64,000 nucleotides of DNA, from positions 8,100,201-8,164,200 of the forward strand of contig NC_133913.1 of the NCBI RefSeq assembly GCF_964199755.1. Direction: 5' to 3'. The notes beneath the pieces were generated by a model, which worked only from the letters and a program-made list of their open reading frames with translations, ran no database searches and was not told where the DNA came from. Both the position numbers and the translations under genes were made by a program. Of this stretch, positions 24,000 through 36,715 are shown one piece after another (position 1 is the first letter of the stretch; each line of letters starts with the position of its first letter). Source of the stretch: Larus michahellis (Eukaryota > Chordata > Aves > Charadriiformes > Laridae).

Positions 24000-26690
24000 T
24001 GAACAAGGAACATGCAGGAAACTGTTTCAACAGTTATGACGTGCAAAGGCAACCAGCAGTGTCTGGGTTTGCAAGACTTCCTGCGTTACTGATGGAGAAC
24101 TGCAGAGGGAGCCAAATAATGAGATTTTGTTCCTATTGTCTGTGGTTATAGTCCCTGAAACAAGCAAGCTGGAGAGTCTCACCACAACACAGAGGGAATT
24201 TGTGGATTAGCCCAAGAGTGAATGAAGTTTGCCTTCTTGTGGACGGTTGGAACTTGGAATTCAGGAATGGAGTGAAAACTTATGTGATTCACACCCTGGT
24301 TGCACCCTGTGCATCTAGAGGGACTCTGTCAGTCACAGTACATGTGAAAAATAATAATGCTGCAAATCTAGACATGTAGCGGAGAAAAAGGTGCCTGATG
24401 AGTATAGTGGCAAGGGATGTCTCCAGGACATGTGGAAAGAGTTGTCTTCTGGAGGTGTTTCTCTCTCTCCAGGACTCCAGCTAGAGCAAACATGACTATT
24501 TCAGACTTGATATATCATCTTTGTTGTACTATAGATCGAAAAGATAGTTCTTGGGCCAGTTCTTGTAGTCTAGTTGTGACTATTACAGCAGCGAAGATGG
24601 AATGAACTCCTTTTGGCTTCTGGAATTTATGCCCATCTTTGGGTTGCCAAATACAGCTGTACAGAGGTCAGTTCATCTGTCCAAACATTTGAGGTGCCCT
24701 GGGGTACCTGGACATTCTCATCAGGCCACTAAATATGATGTAGAAACTATAAGAAAACCACACTCTTCTGAGTATGCAGTTGGATGCCAGGTGGGGTACT
24801 CCAGGGAATCTCAAACTATTTGCAAGTCCATATTCTGCCTTTGTTGTGATGTAGACTTGAGGTTTCACTCCAAAGAAGTGAACAAGTGCTCATTCAGTGA
24901 TGGTGACAGCATGAGTGTTCTCCGTGAGTTGCAGGGAGCAAAACTTGGGAAGCAGAGGGCAGTACCAAAGGATCATTTGGTCAGTCTCTTTTATCTCCAT
25001 TGTAACAAGGAGGTAATGAACATTGCTGGAATTTGTTCTTACACCATAAAGTAGACTGTTGTAGGTCCTTACTTGGAGCATTATCAGAGCTCTGGCAAGA
25101 GGTAGTGGGATACATGACATCAAGAAAAGCCATTAAGCCCATGGTTTTGATCTCACAGAGCAGAGAAAGAGATGTTCAAGGTCAAATGTAACAGAGGATG
25201 GGGGCTGCGGTGCAACATTTAAGACTGCAGGTGTTTGAATCCAGAGATGGCTCAGATCGAGGTGGAAGGAGGGAGCTGTGAGTTAGGGTGGCTTGTGGTT
25301 CATGAATGTGTCAGCAGTGTGTGTTGCAGTCACAGTGTCTTGGCTGATCGTTATAACGGAAGCCTGGGGAGCAGAACCCCTGCATCTGCCAGTGTTTCAG
25401 AAGGGCAGGTTTGGAGAGGTGGGTCCATGGCCATTTCCTTTCCACGTGCCGTGTGTGGAGATTGCTGACTGAGAGGACCACCTTCCCGGCACCTGGGGAT
25501 TGCCGTTTGACTTCTGTAAGGGAAGTTTGATACAGGAGATGTCTATGGCTTTCTGTGCTGCCTGTAATCAAAGTCTGTGAGTTTCTGCTCTGATGAGTCC
25601 TGGTGGGAGCACATTGTCCAATTACGTTTCTGGTCTCGCATCTCACACTGGGCTCCATTAAACTCCAAGTAACTTTTCCTTCTGCTTCTGCCTGTCATTT
25701 CTTCAAGGCAGCTTGCCAGATTTTGCCACAGCTACAAAGTAACAGGGAGGCAGCACCACATTCCTCACGGGGCTCATTAAAATGCTGACAGACATAATGA
25801 GCTCTGCGTGTGGTTTTCTGCCACTCCCCATAGAGTTGCAAGCATCCTGTAGCTGATCAGGGGCCTCTCAGATGTGTTTCAATGAATAAGTACAGTATAA
25901 TTTTCATTTGTCATTTGTTTTAATTATGCATGACAAGAAGAATAGAAATGAAGGTGTTTTGAAAGGAAATTAGCCCCGCTTATATCCTGGAGGGAATAAG
26001 GCAGAGAGAGGAAAAGTATCTTTGTCGCCAAGCAACAAGTGGCCATAGTCAAACTTTGATTCATGTGCTGGGAATAAGATAGTTCTTATTACAGTCTATT
26101 CTCTTGTCACCGCAGCCCACAGCAGGGTCAAAGGCTCTCCTTGCAAAGCCTTTGCCTGCTCTAATTAGCACTGTCTTTACCTGGTACTAACTATGCACAG
26201 AAACAGGAGGAATGTTCGTCACCACTGCAAAACAATTTCAAGGTCTTTTTTGATGAAAGAAAGAAAAAAATCTCTATTAAAGAAAGTGATATCTTTTACT
26301 CTGGTCCCACTGACCTCCAGTTTCCTCAGGACATGAACCCTGAAAATAGCTGGCTCAATGGAGAGAGGGACAGGTGATAGAAATTTTCAGGGGCAATTAG
26401 ACTACGGAATGTTTAAACAATGGGATGAACAGGAATAAATTCAGGAAAACTGCATGCTCATGCAGAAGAGAATGCCATTGGCTTGCCAGATAATTTAGCA
26501 GATGGACAGGACAACTGAGTATCGACTTGATTGACTGCTTCAGGAATTACAGCGTTAGTGAGGTAGAGCTATGGACAGGAGCATTCTCTTAGGATGGCTT
26601 TTCTTCTCCAAAGTTAACACCATTTTTCAACATTTCCATGTCGGGAACACGGGAAGTTACAACAAAGACATTTCAAATGTGAAGAATGGA
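24000..26690. other. Anonymous intergenic sequence
   Basis: No gene or repeat family recognised. A 150-codon frame at 24602-25054 on the plus strand has no recognisable domain and no supporting splice or promoter pattern. Confidence 0.45.
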
Positions 26691-26699
26691 CTCAGCTGA

Positions 26700-26880
26700 A
26701 ATAGAGGGATACCCAGGAAAGTTGTGGATGCCCCATCCCTGGAGGTGTTCAAGGCCAGGTTGGACGGGGCTTTGAGTAACCTGGTCTAGTGGGAGGTGAC
26801 CCTATCCAGGGCAGGGGGTTGGAACTAGATGATCTTCAATGTCCCTTCCAACCCAAACCATTCTGTGATTCTGTGATTTT
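26700..26880 (+). mobile_element. CR1 3'-end fragment
   Basis: Contains gtggatgccccatccctgga, ttcaaggccaggttggacgg, ggttggaactagatgatct and the terminal attctgtgattctgtga repeat, the usual order of a CR1 3' untranslated end. Confidence 0.93.
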
Positions 26881-26884
26881 TTTG

Positions 26885-29800
26885 GAAATGGTAAACTAAT
26901 TGTTGGAACTGTTCATTTAAAATTCTTATACTATTTATAGCCAAACAAAAGCAAACGAATAGCAAAACAAGACAAAAATATAATCATGAGATAATCAATC
27001 TATAATCAAATTATAATCAATAGACAGATGGGAAAGAGGCAAATATCAACACTTCTTACAGTTAAAAATGTATGGATCATAAAAAAATCTTTTGGTGTAG
27101 TGAAGTAGTATTTCCTTCTAAAGTTTATTGCTTGTTTCTTGCTTTTATTATTAAGGCATTCATAACGTTTTGCTTTTGGGTGTCAGTACTTATTCCAGGG
27201 ATGGACTAAAGTAGCTTTCTTCTCCAAGCCTTGCATGTTCTGACTTTTCTAGAAAAGTGCACAAGACTCCAGTTGATGTTCTCAGCAGACTGACTCTTGA
27301 GAGACCCTCCAAAGGCAGCTTGGACTTGAGGGTGTATTTTGAGTGAACGTAGTGGATTGAGCTGAAATCCACCAAAAGCCCTTCTTACAGTATTTATTTA
27401 CATCATAGAAGAGGTTGTTGTAATTTCAGTATAGCTAGTCATTTGCAAAGTCCTGCACCTGGGACAAAATAAGCCCCCTCCAGAGGACAGGCTGGAGGCC
27501 TGGTGAACAAGGTGTTGAATGTGTCTCAGCAGTGTGCACTTCAGATGATGAAGGCAGACTATATATTGTACAAAATAATTAGAAAATAATTTCTGCAGAA
27601 TAATTAGAAATCAGAATTATGCTGAAATGTCTCTTGTTAGTTGTTGGGGGAGAACCAGGGAAACTGTATTTTCAATTTTTATGTTTATTCTCTGGTTTTG
27701 TTTTGGACCCGGTGCTCTTTTCTTAGAGCCTACACCGAGCTCTTTGACAGGAACAATGTTTAAACTGCATTTGGGGACCTACAGCATTTTTTGAAGTTCA
27801 GAAAGGGTGGAATTTATGAGATTAGAACTTCAAGGGCAGGACTTACTTCAGTATTAAGATATCTACATCAAGGCATCTATAAGCATATTTCCCAATAGTC
27901 ATTGGAGATCCAGCCAGTGCAGCCATCTGAGTTCCAGGCACGGTTTGTCTGACTGGCAGATAGATTTCTACTTAAGAGAGAGCCATCTAGGTTCTACATG
28001 AGGCTTTATTTTTTTTTTCCCTGTTCAAAAATCCTGAACTATTATGAGGGCTATGCGTAGTCACCAAAAAAAACCAGGAGAAAACTTCTATGTCATGGAG
28101 CTGAGGGTTTGCATTGTAGCCCTGAAGGAATTGCTTGAGAGCCATTGCAGGTGGTAGACACTGCAGAGCTTACCTAGGTAGCGTTGGATGACAGTGTAGA
28201 GCAGAAAGAACAAAACCTGTTCCAATCTTATCCATGTTGCCTCTTTGAAAGGGATTCCTGGAGTGATCTACTCTACAAACGTGTTTGTTTCACTCCAGAT
28301 GGAGACAAGTAATTGACAGTCAGTTCCACCCTGTGGACATTCAGAGGACCAGGTGCCAAGAGCAATCAGAAGAGTTATTTGACAGCACTAAAGAAAATCC
28401 ATTTCTTTCTGGGAAAGACAAACCCCAGGAGACTTTGTAGGGAAGAATCTATTTTCACCAAAATGGGTACAAAACATATTTTCCTTTCCTAGTTCTTTTG
28501 TTAGTTCCTTAGTTTCCTTTCCTAGTTCATTTGTCTCAAATGACATCAGGAAAAAGCCTGATGCTTAGTTTTCATTTGCTGATGTCTTTATGCATTCCAA
28601 ATATCTGCAATTACTTCATACCCAGTGAAGAAGTCTTCATTATAGGGGACAGTGTGATTCAGCTGTGTAGTCAGCATGGGCAAGAATTAGGTGAAGATGA
28701 GGATATTTAAATCTAGGTGTCCAACTGAAGATGTAAATTGGGCATTTAAATCTTCATTATTATCCCTGCAGGTCCAGTTAATGCAGTTACTGGAATTAAA
28801 CAAGCTATAGTGTCAAAGAATGACAGCATATACTGCTGTACAAGTTTCTGGAGGCTAGCAAAATATTCTGTAGCCCTAGCACTATATTTTGATTTATTCT
28901 TCCAGTCTTGCCTGTACACTAATGGTTACCTAAAAAATCAAGTTACCAAGCAAGGTGGGGCTTCTGTCTGACCTCCTGTGGATGTTCTTGGGTGGGATTA
29001 CTCTTAGCTAACCTGAGGAGAGATTAACGGACCTACATTGGGGTGCCCAAATCCTGGTATTTATTTGTGAATCAGGCATCCAACGGTCAGAACAACCAAT
29101 GGAGCCAAAAAAAAGATTCAGCTGATCAAATATAAGTGTTCTTGCTATGGGGACCTGAATGTCTCTCTCAAGTCCTTTTATTTTCTTGCTCTCCAGTCAG
29201 TACATTTGAAGCATAGAGGCATAACTCACATGACGATACAGGGACTGGGGGAGCAAAGTCCTCCCCCTGTAAAAGCAGCTCAGGTTCCTGTCCTCTGTTG
29301 ATCTGACTTTTCTCCCTCTGGTCCCTGTGCTGCCTGCTGGATAAAATGGCTCAAATCCCCCATTCCTCCTTTTGAGTCTGAAGTGACAGGCAGAGCTGGT
29401 CAGAATTACTATTCAAGTGAGAAATGCATTTTCATATTCTAGGCTTTCACGCATGAAATGGGAGTCTTTCTTTCTAAGGATTTCTTCAACATAGTCCCTG
29501 GAGCTCTGTACTGTTCATAAGCTGAGATTCAAAGTAAAATTCTGCTGCATTTATTACATGTAAGGCTAGAAAATACCAATGTGATACTCTACTTTGTCCT
29601 TTTCAAGTAAATCAGTCAGATGATCTCAGTCAGAATTCCCAATTCTCAGCTCAGTCTGTCTGTGCAGAGACCAGAGGGGGAATGGAAGTCTTTGAGAGGT
29701 GTTAGCCATGATCTCAGAAACACTTCTGTGTCACACAATTTTAATGCTCTAGGTGATCTCACAGCCTCCTAGTCCGCTCTCTGCATCCTTCACTGTTTGA

Positions 29801-30200
29801 ACACTACTGTAAACTTTTCAGTGTGTCTTGATTCCTGCCTTCCAGGTAATATTTTTGATCTTAAAAGGCATGGAGTTTGGGACTGGAGTGTCGGCTCAAA
29901 AGAATAAAGGAAGAGCAATAGTGAACAGTTACCATGTGATCCATCTCACCCAACATTAGAGTTCAACTGCTCACAGAGGTGTGCATGGCAACTGAGGATG
30001 CCTCAAAATAACCCCAGGATATCATACCTTGCTGCTCGACTTACTGCTGGGTCCTGCACTCTCTACCGGTCTTGTACTGATTTTGTACATAAACTCTGGC
30101 ATCTCAAATGACACAAAAAATCCTAGAAAATGAATGACCACCTCCTCTTGGAACACTTTTCTGGCCATATATAGGAGACAAAGGTTACTTGGGAAAAGTC
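26885..30200. other. Anonymous intergenic sequence
   Basis: Mostly unique-looking AT-rich DNA. A short stretch at 27440-27545 (gtcctgcacctggg, then tctcagcagtgtgcact) may be a decayed plus-oriented CR1 piece. No exon or RNA gene was recognised. Confidence 0.45.
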
Positions 30201-30224
30201 AGTCTGCATGTACCGATCTGATCA

Positions 30225-31225
30225 ACGTGGTCAACCTGATTGCCTATTACTGTCTTTGAAAAACAGCAATGAACAGATTGAGAGGTTGTGGATAAAAATT
30301 AAGGGCCAAGCCATCAAAGGAGATCTCATTAATGACATAGATAGCAGAATTGAGGGCAACTTCAGCAAGTTTGCAGGTGACACCAAGAGGAGTGGCACAG
30401 TTGATTCACTTGAGGGAAGAGATGCCATCCAGATTCACCTTCACAGGCTTGATTATTAGCTTCATGTGAAACTCATGAAGTTCAACAAGGCCAAGTGCAA
30501 GGTCCTGCACCTGGTTTAGGTTGTCACCAGAATCAGTACAGACTGGGGATAAATCCATTGAGAGCAGCCCTGCAGAGAAGGACTTGGGGATACTGGTGGA
30601 TGAAAAATTGGGTATGAGCCAGTAATGTGCACTTGCAGCCCAGAAAGTCAATCATATCCTGGGCTGCATCAAAAGAAGCATGGCCAGCAGGTCAAGCGAG
30701 GTGATTCTGCCTCTCTGCTCCACTCTCATGAGACCTCACCTGTAGTACTGCATCCAGCTCTGGGGTCCCCAGCAAAAGAGAGATGTGGGCCTGTTAGAGC
30801 AGGCCCAGAGGAAGGCCACAAAAATGATAACACTTGATAAAATGATGAGTTGTAACACTTACCTTATGAAGAAAGGCTGTGTTCAGCCTGGAGAAAAGAA
30901 AGGTCCAGGGACCTTATTACAGCCTTTCTGTATATAAAGGGGGCTTCTAGGAAAGATGGAGAGCAACCTTTTACCAAGGCCTGTAGTGACAGGGCAAGGG
31001 GCAATGGTTTTATACTGAAAGAGGGTAGCTCTAGATTGGCTATAAAGAAGCATTTTTTATGATGAGGGTGATGAGACACAGGTTGCCCAGAGAAGTTGTA
31101 GAAGTCAGATAATTGAGACTGTTCAAGGTCAGGTTGGTCAGGGATTTCAGCAATGGCAGGGGGATTGGACTAGATGACCTTTAAAGTCCCTTCCAACCCA
31201 ATCCATTTTATGATTCTACGATAAG
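30225..31225 (+). mobile_element. CR1 LINE copy
   Basis: Plus-oriented and heavily mutated. It carries the remnant of the reverse-transcriptase FADD site (KFAGDTKRSG), the MKFNKAKCKVLH-like segment, and a 3' end with agatgacctttaaagtccc and ttatgattctacga. Confidence 0.9.
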
Positions 31226-32280
31226 TTGACTAGATTTGTGGACCAGGAGAGAGCATGGTGTATCATTTACCTTGACTTTAGCAAGGATTTCCTCATTGTT
31301 TCCCATAAAATCCTTGTATCTAAGTTAGGTCATTATAATCTGGATGAGTGGACAGTTAGACGTGGAAAAAAACTACTTGGATAGTTGTACTCGGAAGACA
31401 GTGGTTAATAGGTTGTCCTCAACTTGGAAGCTGATAAAAAGTAGAGTGCTGTAGGGGTCCGTACTAGAACCCATCATGTTTATCAGTGACCTGGAGGAGG
31501 GGCAAGAGAGTGCATTCTTGTCAGTTTCACAGATGATACCAAATTGAGGGGACCAGGCAATACTCTTAAAGGCAGGACTGCCGTTCAGAAGGACTTAGGC
31601 AGGAGGAAGGGGGACAAAAGGAACTGCAAGAAATTTAACAAGAACAATGTACATTCCCCTTGGGTGAAAATACAGACTGTCGACTGATTGTCTTGAGAAC
31701 AGCTCTATGGATAAGCACTTAGAGGACCCTGTGAGCAGCAAGTTGAGCATAAAACAAGCAGTATGCCCTAGCAGCAAAGAAAATCAACAGCACGCTGGGC
31801 TGCGTTAACAGGAGCATAGTCACTACATCAAAGGAAGTGACTGTTTCCCTCTAGTGGGAAGTCATTAGACGACATGTAGGCTACTGCATCAAGTTGTGGG
31901 TCCCCTGGTTCAGGAAACAGAAGCGAATGAACTGAAGCAATTTCAGAGGAAGGACACTAAGGTGGTTGGTGACCTTAGCACATGCCGTGTGAGGAAGAGC
32001 TGAGGGAAGATGGCTTGTTGATCCTGGAAAAAGGAATTTTTCAGAGAAACCTAACAGCAAGCCCTTCAGTACATTATGAATGTTATGAAAAGGAAGGAGC
32101 CTGGCTCTTCATAGTTGTGCAAGGTGGGAAGATGTGAAATAAGAGGCTTAAATTTAAAACAGACTGTATTTAAAGGAAAACTTTTTTCACCTTGAAAAGC
32201 AGTCAAGCATTGGAAAAGGGTATCCAGAGATGTTCTTAGGTAACCTGACTGAGCAACCTGAATCAAGGCCCTGCAGTTCC
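31226..32280 (+). mobile_element. Second CR1 LINE copy, directly adjacent
   Basis: Follows the previous copy head to tail. It begins within the reverse-transcriptase region (cttgactttagcaagg, LDFSK-like), then a SFTDDTKLRGPG segment equivalent to FADDTKLGG, and later the ORF2 C-terminal part. Many stops are present. Confidence 0.82.
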
Positions 32281-32362
32281 ATATGAACATCAAAATGTCA
32301 AATTTTCCAAGTTTTCCCTCAATCTAAAGCTACATCTGCACTTTATTTCTTAATATGATTTC

Positions 32363-32836
32363 AGATGAAAAGAGGGAGAGGAGAGGAGAGGAGAGGAGGG
32401 GAGGGGAGGGGAGGAAGGGAGAGGAGAGGAGAGGAGAGGAGAGGAGAGGAGAGGAGAGGAGAGGAGAGGAGAGGAGAGGAGAGGAGAGGAGAGGAGAGGA
32501 GAGGAGAGGAGAGGAGAGGAGAGGAGAGGAGAGGAGAGGAGAGGAGAGGAGAGGAGAGGAGAGGAGAGGAGAGGGGAGGAGGGGAGAGGAGAGGAGAGGA
32601 GAGGAGAGGAGGGGAGGGGAGGGGAGGGGAGGAGAGAGGAGGGGAGGGGAGGGGAGAGGAGAGGAGAGGAGGGGAGAGGAGGGGAGAGGAGAAGAGAGAA
32701 GAGAAGAGGAGAGAAGAGGAGAGGAGAGAAGAGAAAAGAGAAGAGAAGAGAAGAGAAGAGAAGAGAAGAGAAGAGAAGAGAAGAGAAGAGAAGAGAAGAG
32801 AAGAGAAGAGAAGAGAAGAGAAGAGAAGAGAAGAGC
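32363..32836. repeat. Polypurine (GGAGA)n / (GAAGA)n tract
   Basis: About 470 bp without a pyrimidine on the plus strand. The left two thirds are mainly ggaga pentamers with gggga variants, and the right third shifts to agaag/gaaga pentamers. Because five is not a multiple of three, all frames stay open and give long Arg/Glu/Gly or Ser/Leu/Pro pseudo-proteins. Such mirror-like purine tracts can form triplex DNA, which is an inference here. Confidence 0.97.
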
Positions 32837-32889
32837 CTGACCACTTCAGGGCTGACCAAAAGTTAAAGAATGTTATAAAGAACATTGTC

Positions 32890-33740
32890 CAAATGCCTCG
32901 TAAATACTGAAAGGCATGGGGCATCAACCACATCTCCAGGAAGGCTATTCCGGTGTGTGGCCACCCTCTCAGTAAAGAAATGTTTCCTAATGTGAACCCT
33001 GAACCTTCCTGGATGCAGCTTTGAACCATTCTCATGTGTCCTGTCACTGGATTTCAGGGAGAAGGGATCAGCACCTTCCTTTCTCGCTTCCCCTCCACAG
33101 GAAGCTGTAGAGAGCAATGAGGTCACCTCTCAGACTCTTTTTCTCTTAGACAAACCCAAAGTCCTCACTCACTCCTCATAGGACATGCCTTTCAGCCCTT
33201 TCACTGTCTTTGTTGCCTTCCTCTGGATGCATTCAGGTACTTTCACATCTTTCTTAAATTGTGGGGCCCAGAACTGCACGCAGTACTCAAGATGAGGCCA
33301 CACCAACGTTAAATACAGCAGGATAATCCCCTCTCTTGACCGGCTGGTTGGACTGTGTTTGATGCACCCCAGGCTGTGGTTTGTCCTCTTGGCTGTGGTT
33401 TGTCCTCTTGGCTGCCAGGGCACACTGCTGACTCCTGTTGAGCCTGCTGCCAACCAGCACCCCCAGATCCCTTTCTGCAGGGCTGCTCTCCAGACACTCC
33501 TCTCCCAGTTTATACTTGTTCCTGGTGTTACTCCACCCCACTCCATCCCAGGTGCAGAATCTGTCATTTGGACTTGTTAAATTCCATCCATTGGAATCAT
33601 TGCCCGATGCTCCGATCTATACAGATCCCTCTGCAAGGCCTCTTATCCCTCAAGACAGTCAGCAGCACCTCCTGGTTTAGTATCATCAGCGAACTTCCAT
33701 TCAACTCCTGCATCTACCTCATTGACGTTTGCCTCTTCCC
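32890..33740 (-). mobile_element. CR1 LINE copy
   Basis: Minus-oriented. The minus-strand translation shows the C-terminal ORF2 pieces [35 protein letters not shown] and IQRKATKTVKGLKG. A short internal duplication of gtggtttgtcctcttggct occurs at 33378-33416. This copy lies on the 3' side of the serine protease relic, where its last exons would be expected. Confidence 0.92.
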
Positions 33741-33959
33741 CTGCCCATCTGCTTATGACTATCTTCCACATGAGGTCTGGTACTCATGGTGATCATAGGC
33801 CATAGCATCATCTAGTTCAGTGGTCTCCAAACTTCTTTGACTGCACAACCCATCAGTAAAAAATTTTGCCAGCAGGCAAAGGAAGGGAAACAAGTTCATG
33901 GGCTTGGGGAAGCAAGCAGGAGGAGATCCCTCAGTCAGCAAGGATGTGTGATGGCATAC

Positions 33960-35114
33960 CTTCAGCAGCATGATGTCATTTTTAAAGGGATGACTTGAAT
34001 AATTGGGGTGGATGACCCAGTGGCCAACATGGAAAGCTTGCTGACTTGGCTTGCCCTTATTTACATTGTCAGCTCTCAGGATCACAGTGATATTCACGTT
34101 TTTGCCAGGAAACACCAACACATTTCAGCTACACTGACCACAACCACATGGGGTCCCTTACTCCACGCTGGCATAGGGCTGAGGTGTCCCATTCTGAAGA
34201 ATAAAGGGAAGCAGGGAATGGGAGACACTGGCCTTTCTTCTGCAAAAGTAGCTCCGAGCCATGGTTGGAACCATGGACCAGGAGACCACTGCCAAGGAGT
34301 CCCGTCCCAGGGGCACACAGCCCCTGGCAGACAATTCCTGCAACTCAGAGGGGATGTATCACCTCACAGAGAGCCCTGCTGTGCCTGAAGAGACACAGAG
34401 GACTCTTTCCCCCCAAAGCAGGACTGCGGCTCTTCATGACTGTGTGAGACTGTGAAAAAATTCCACATACAAGTAAGAATGGGCCTTACGTTTCTTCAGC
34501 CGCACAGTGAGCTGATGAGAGCACTGCATCTGGGCGAATTAGGAATCCTCCACATCAAATGTTATCATCTAACTCATTTCTAATTGATAAATAAGCCATG
34601 TAGGGCCAGGAGTGGGGCTTAGCTTCTGACCCGCCAATGATCCTTCCTGGAAGAGAGATAAGAAGTGTTAATATCACATACACCACTATTTCCCATCAAG
34701 TTCGGAGCTACGTGAGGAGAGAGAGTCATCCTCTGATGTCATATGCCAATGATGCCAATAACTCTCCTTCCTGGGGCTGTCCAAAGCATTTCTTATGCAC
34801 AATGGAGAGAAAAACAAACACTTCCTGGGGATGACTGACCACACCTGACTCTGGATGTCTAAAATGCTGTCAAAGAACACTACATGGCTACCTGTAATGC
34901 ATCATTGGTTTCAGCCACAGTCTGAGCTGAGCGATATGAGTAGAGTAGAGAGTAGAGATATGAGAAAAGACAAGGCAGGCACCAGACATATTTCCTATTC
35001 AGTGCCCATTTCTGCCCTTGTACGTCCTCCTCTACACCCCGTCTGTCTGTACTCACCAACCCCAGCCCATGGGACAAGGAGAAAAGCACTTGCGAGCAGA
35101 AGGAGAAGCAGCAT
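33960..35114 (-). pseudogene. Chymase/granzyme-type serine protease pseudogene (exons 1-3)
   Basis: Three exons match the layout of hematopoietic serine protease genes (chymase, cathepsin G, granzymes). Exon 1 (35057-35114) encodes a signal peptide starting MLLLLLLASAFLLVPW and ends with a GTGAGT donor in phase 1. Exon 2 (34490-34646) gives RIIGGSEAKPHSWPYMAYL, a TGA stop, then CGGFLI and SSAHC with the catalytic His, ending at GTAAGG. Exon 3 (about 33960-34108) gives NVNITVIL, VIHPNY and FKNDIMLLK with the catalytic Asp, ending at GTATGC. The TGA before CGGFLI truncates the product. Where exon 3 should begin, the sequence reads tcctgg rather than an AG acceptor. Exons 4 and 5, with the catalytic Ser, were not found; the downstream side is filled by CR1 and a polypurine repeat. 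Confidence 0.85.
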
Positions 35115-35414
35115 CTTCTACCACTGTTCTGAAGAGCCAAAACAGTTGTTATGGCCAGGCCAGGCAGGTGACAGGTACAGAATGGCAATCTATATATATG
35201 AAGTTTGGAGCTGAAACAGGAAACCTCAGCCTGCTTTCAGCTTGTGTCGTTTGCTGGTTTTGTTCTTACAAACCCCAACCTGTGGTTTGGTGAGGGGTTC
35301 ATGTCACAGCCTCTCTGGGCAACTGACTCTGATGCTTCGCTGTTCTCATGGTGAAGAAGGTTTTTTTTACACATAGCCTGAACCTCTTTTATTTAATTCT
35401 TTATTTATTAATGT

Positions 35415-36715
35415 CATAGAATCATATGGTTCTTCATGGTTGGAAAGGACCTTTGAAATCATCGAGTCCAACCATTCACACACACAAAAAAAAAAAACCC
35501 TAAAATCTCTGTCACTAGAGCATGCCCTGAAGCGCCAAATCTAGATGTTTCTTAAATACCTCTAGGGATGGTGACTCAACCACCTCCCTGGGCAGGCTGT
35601 TCCAGTGCCTGACCACTCTTTCAGTAAAGTAATTCCTCCTAATATCTAATCTAAACCTCCCCTGCCACAACTTCAGACCATTTCCTTCAGAGACCTCTCC
35701 TCTGGGAGAAGAGGCCAACACCCACCTCTCTACAACCTCCTTTCAGGTAGTTGTAGAGGGCAATGAGGTCTCCCCTCAGCCTCCTCTTCTCCAAGCTAAA
35801 CATGCCCAGCTCCCTCAGCCTCTCCTCATATGCCCTGGTCTCCAAACCCCTCACCAGCCTGGTAGCTCTCCTCTGGACACAATCCAGCACCTCAATGTCC
35901 CTCTTGTACAGAGGGGCCCAGAACTGAACACAGCACTTGAGGTGAGGCCTCACCGGTGCCGAGTACAGAGGCACCATCACTTCCCTGCTCCTGCTGGCCA
36001 CGCTATTCCTGATACAAGCCAGAATGCTGTTGGCCTTCTTGGCCACCTGGGCACACTGCTGGCTCATGTTAAGCTGGCCGTCCACCAGCAACCCCACGTC
36101 CTTTTCTGCTGGGCAGCTTTCTAGCCACTCTTAGAATCATAGAATCATAGAATATTCATGGTTGGAAAGGACCTTTGAGATCATCGAGTCCAACCACACA
36201 CACACCAAAAAAAAAAAAAAAAACCCCACAACCAACCAACCTACAATCTCTGCCACTAGAGCATGCCCTGGAGTGCCAAAAGTCTTCCCCAAGCCTGTAG
36301 CATTACTTGGGGTTGTCATGACGGAAATGCAGGACCCGGCACTTGGCCTTATTAAACCTCATACAGTTGGCCTTGGTCCATTGATCCAGCCTGTCCAGGT
36401 CCCTCTGTAGAGCCTTCCTACCCTGAAGCAGATCAACACTCCCACCTAGTTTGGTGTCGTCTGCAAAGTTACTGAGGGTGCACTCAATCCCCTCATCCAG
36501 ATCATTCATAAAGATATTAAACAAAACTTGCCCCTAAACCGAGCCCTGAGAGACACCAATGGTGACGGGCCACCAAGAGGATTTCACCCCATTAATCACG
36601 ACTCTCTGGGCACGGCCATCCAGCCAGTTTTTACCCCAGCGAAGAGAACACTTGTCTATGCCATGATTTACCAGCTCCTCCAGGAGAAGAGCTGTCTTGA
36701 AGTAAACATGATATT
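35415..36715 (-). mobile_element. CR1 LINE copy with a nested CR1
   Basis: A long minus-oriented CR1: 3' end at the left (catagaatcatatgg), then ORF2 pieces [18 protein letters not shown] and [17 protein letters not shown], then the reverse-transcriptase FADDTKLGG site near 36460 and upstream sequence to about 36715. The element is interrupted at 36131-36281 by a short second CR1 end. Confidence 0.93.
36131..36281 (-). mobile_element. Short CR1 inserted into an older CR1
   Basis: A 5'-truncated CR1 end (repeated atcatagaat, ggttggaaaggacctttgag, an A-rich stretch, gagtgccaaa) in the same orientation as its host. Host sequence reads ccactct to the left and cttccccaagcctgtagca to the right, which would be continuous without it. 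Confidence 0.82.

Noticed and set aside
24602-25054. 150-codon plus-strand open frame
   Set aside because: No recognisable domain, compositional bias or splice context; its length is within chance expectation for non-coding DNA of this size.
32350-33047. Several 160-230 codon open frames on both strands
   Set aside because: They are translations of a pentanucleotide polypurine repeat, which stays open in every frame because the repeat lacks stop-forming combinations.
34540-34560. TGA in the protease exon read as selenocysteine or as an exon end
   Set aside because: The codon sits between two parts of one conserved exon (IIGG... and CGGFLI...AHC), there is no splice site at the stop, and no selenoprotein is known in this family. 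A nonsense mutation is simpler.
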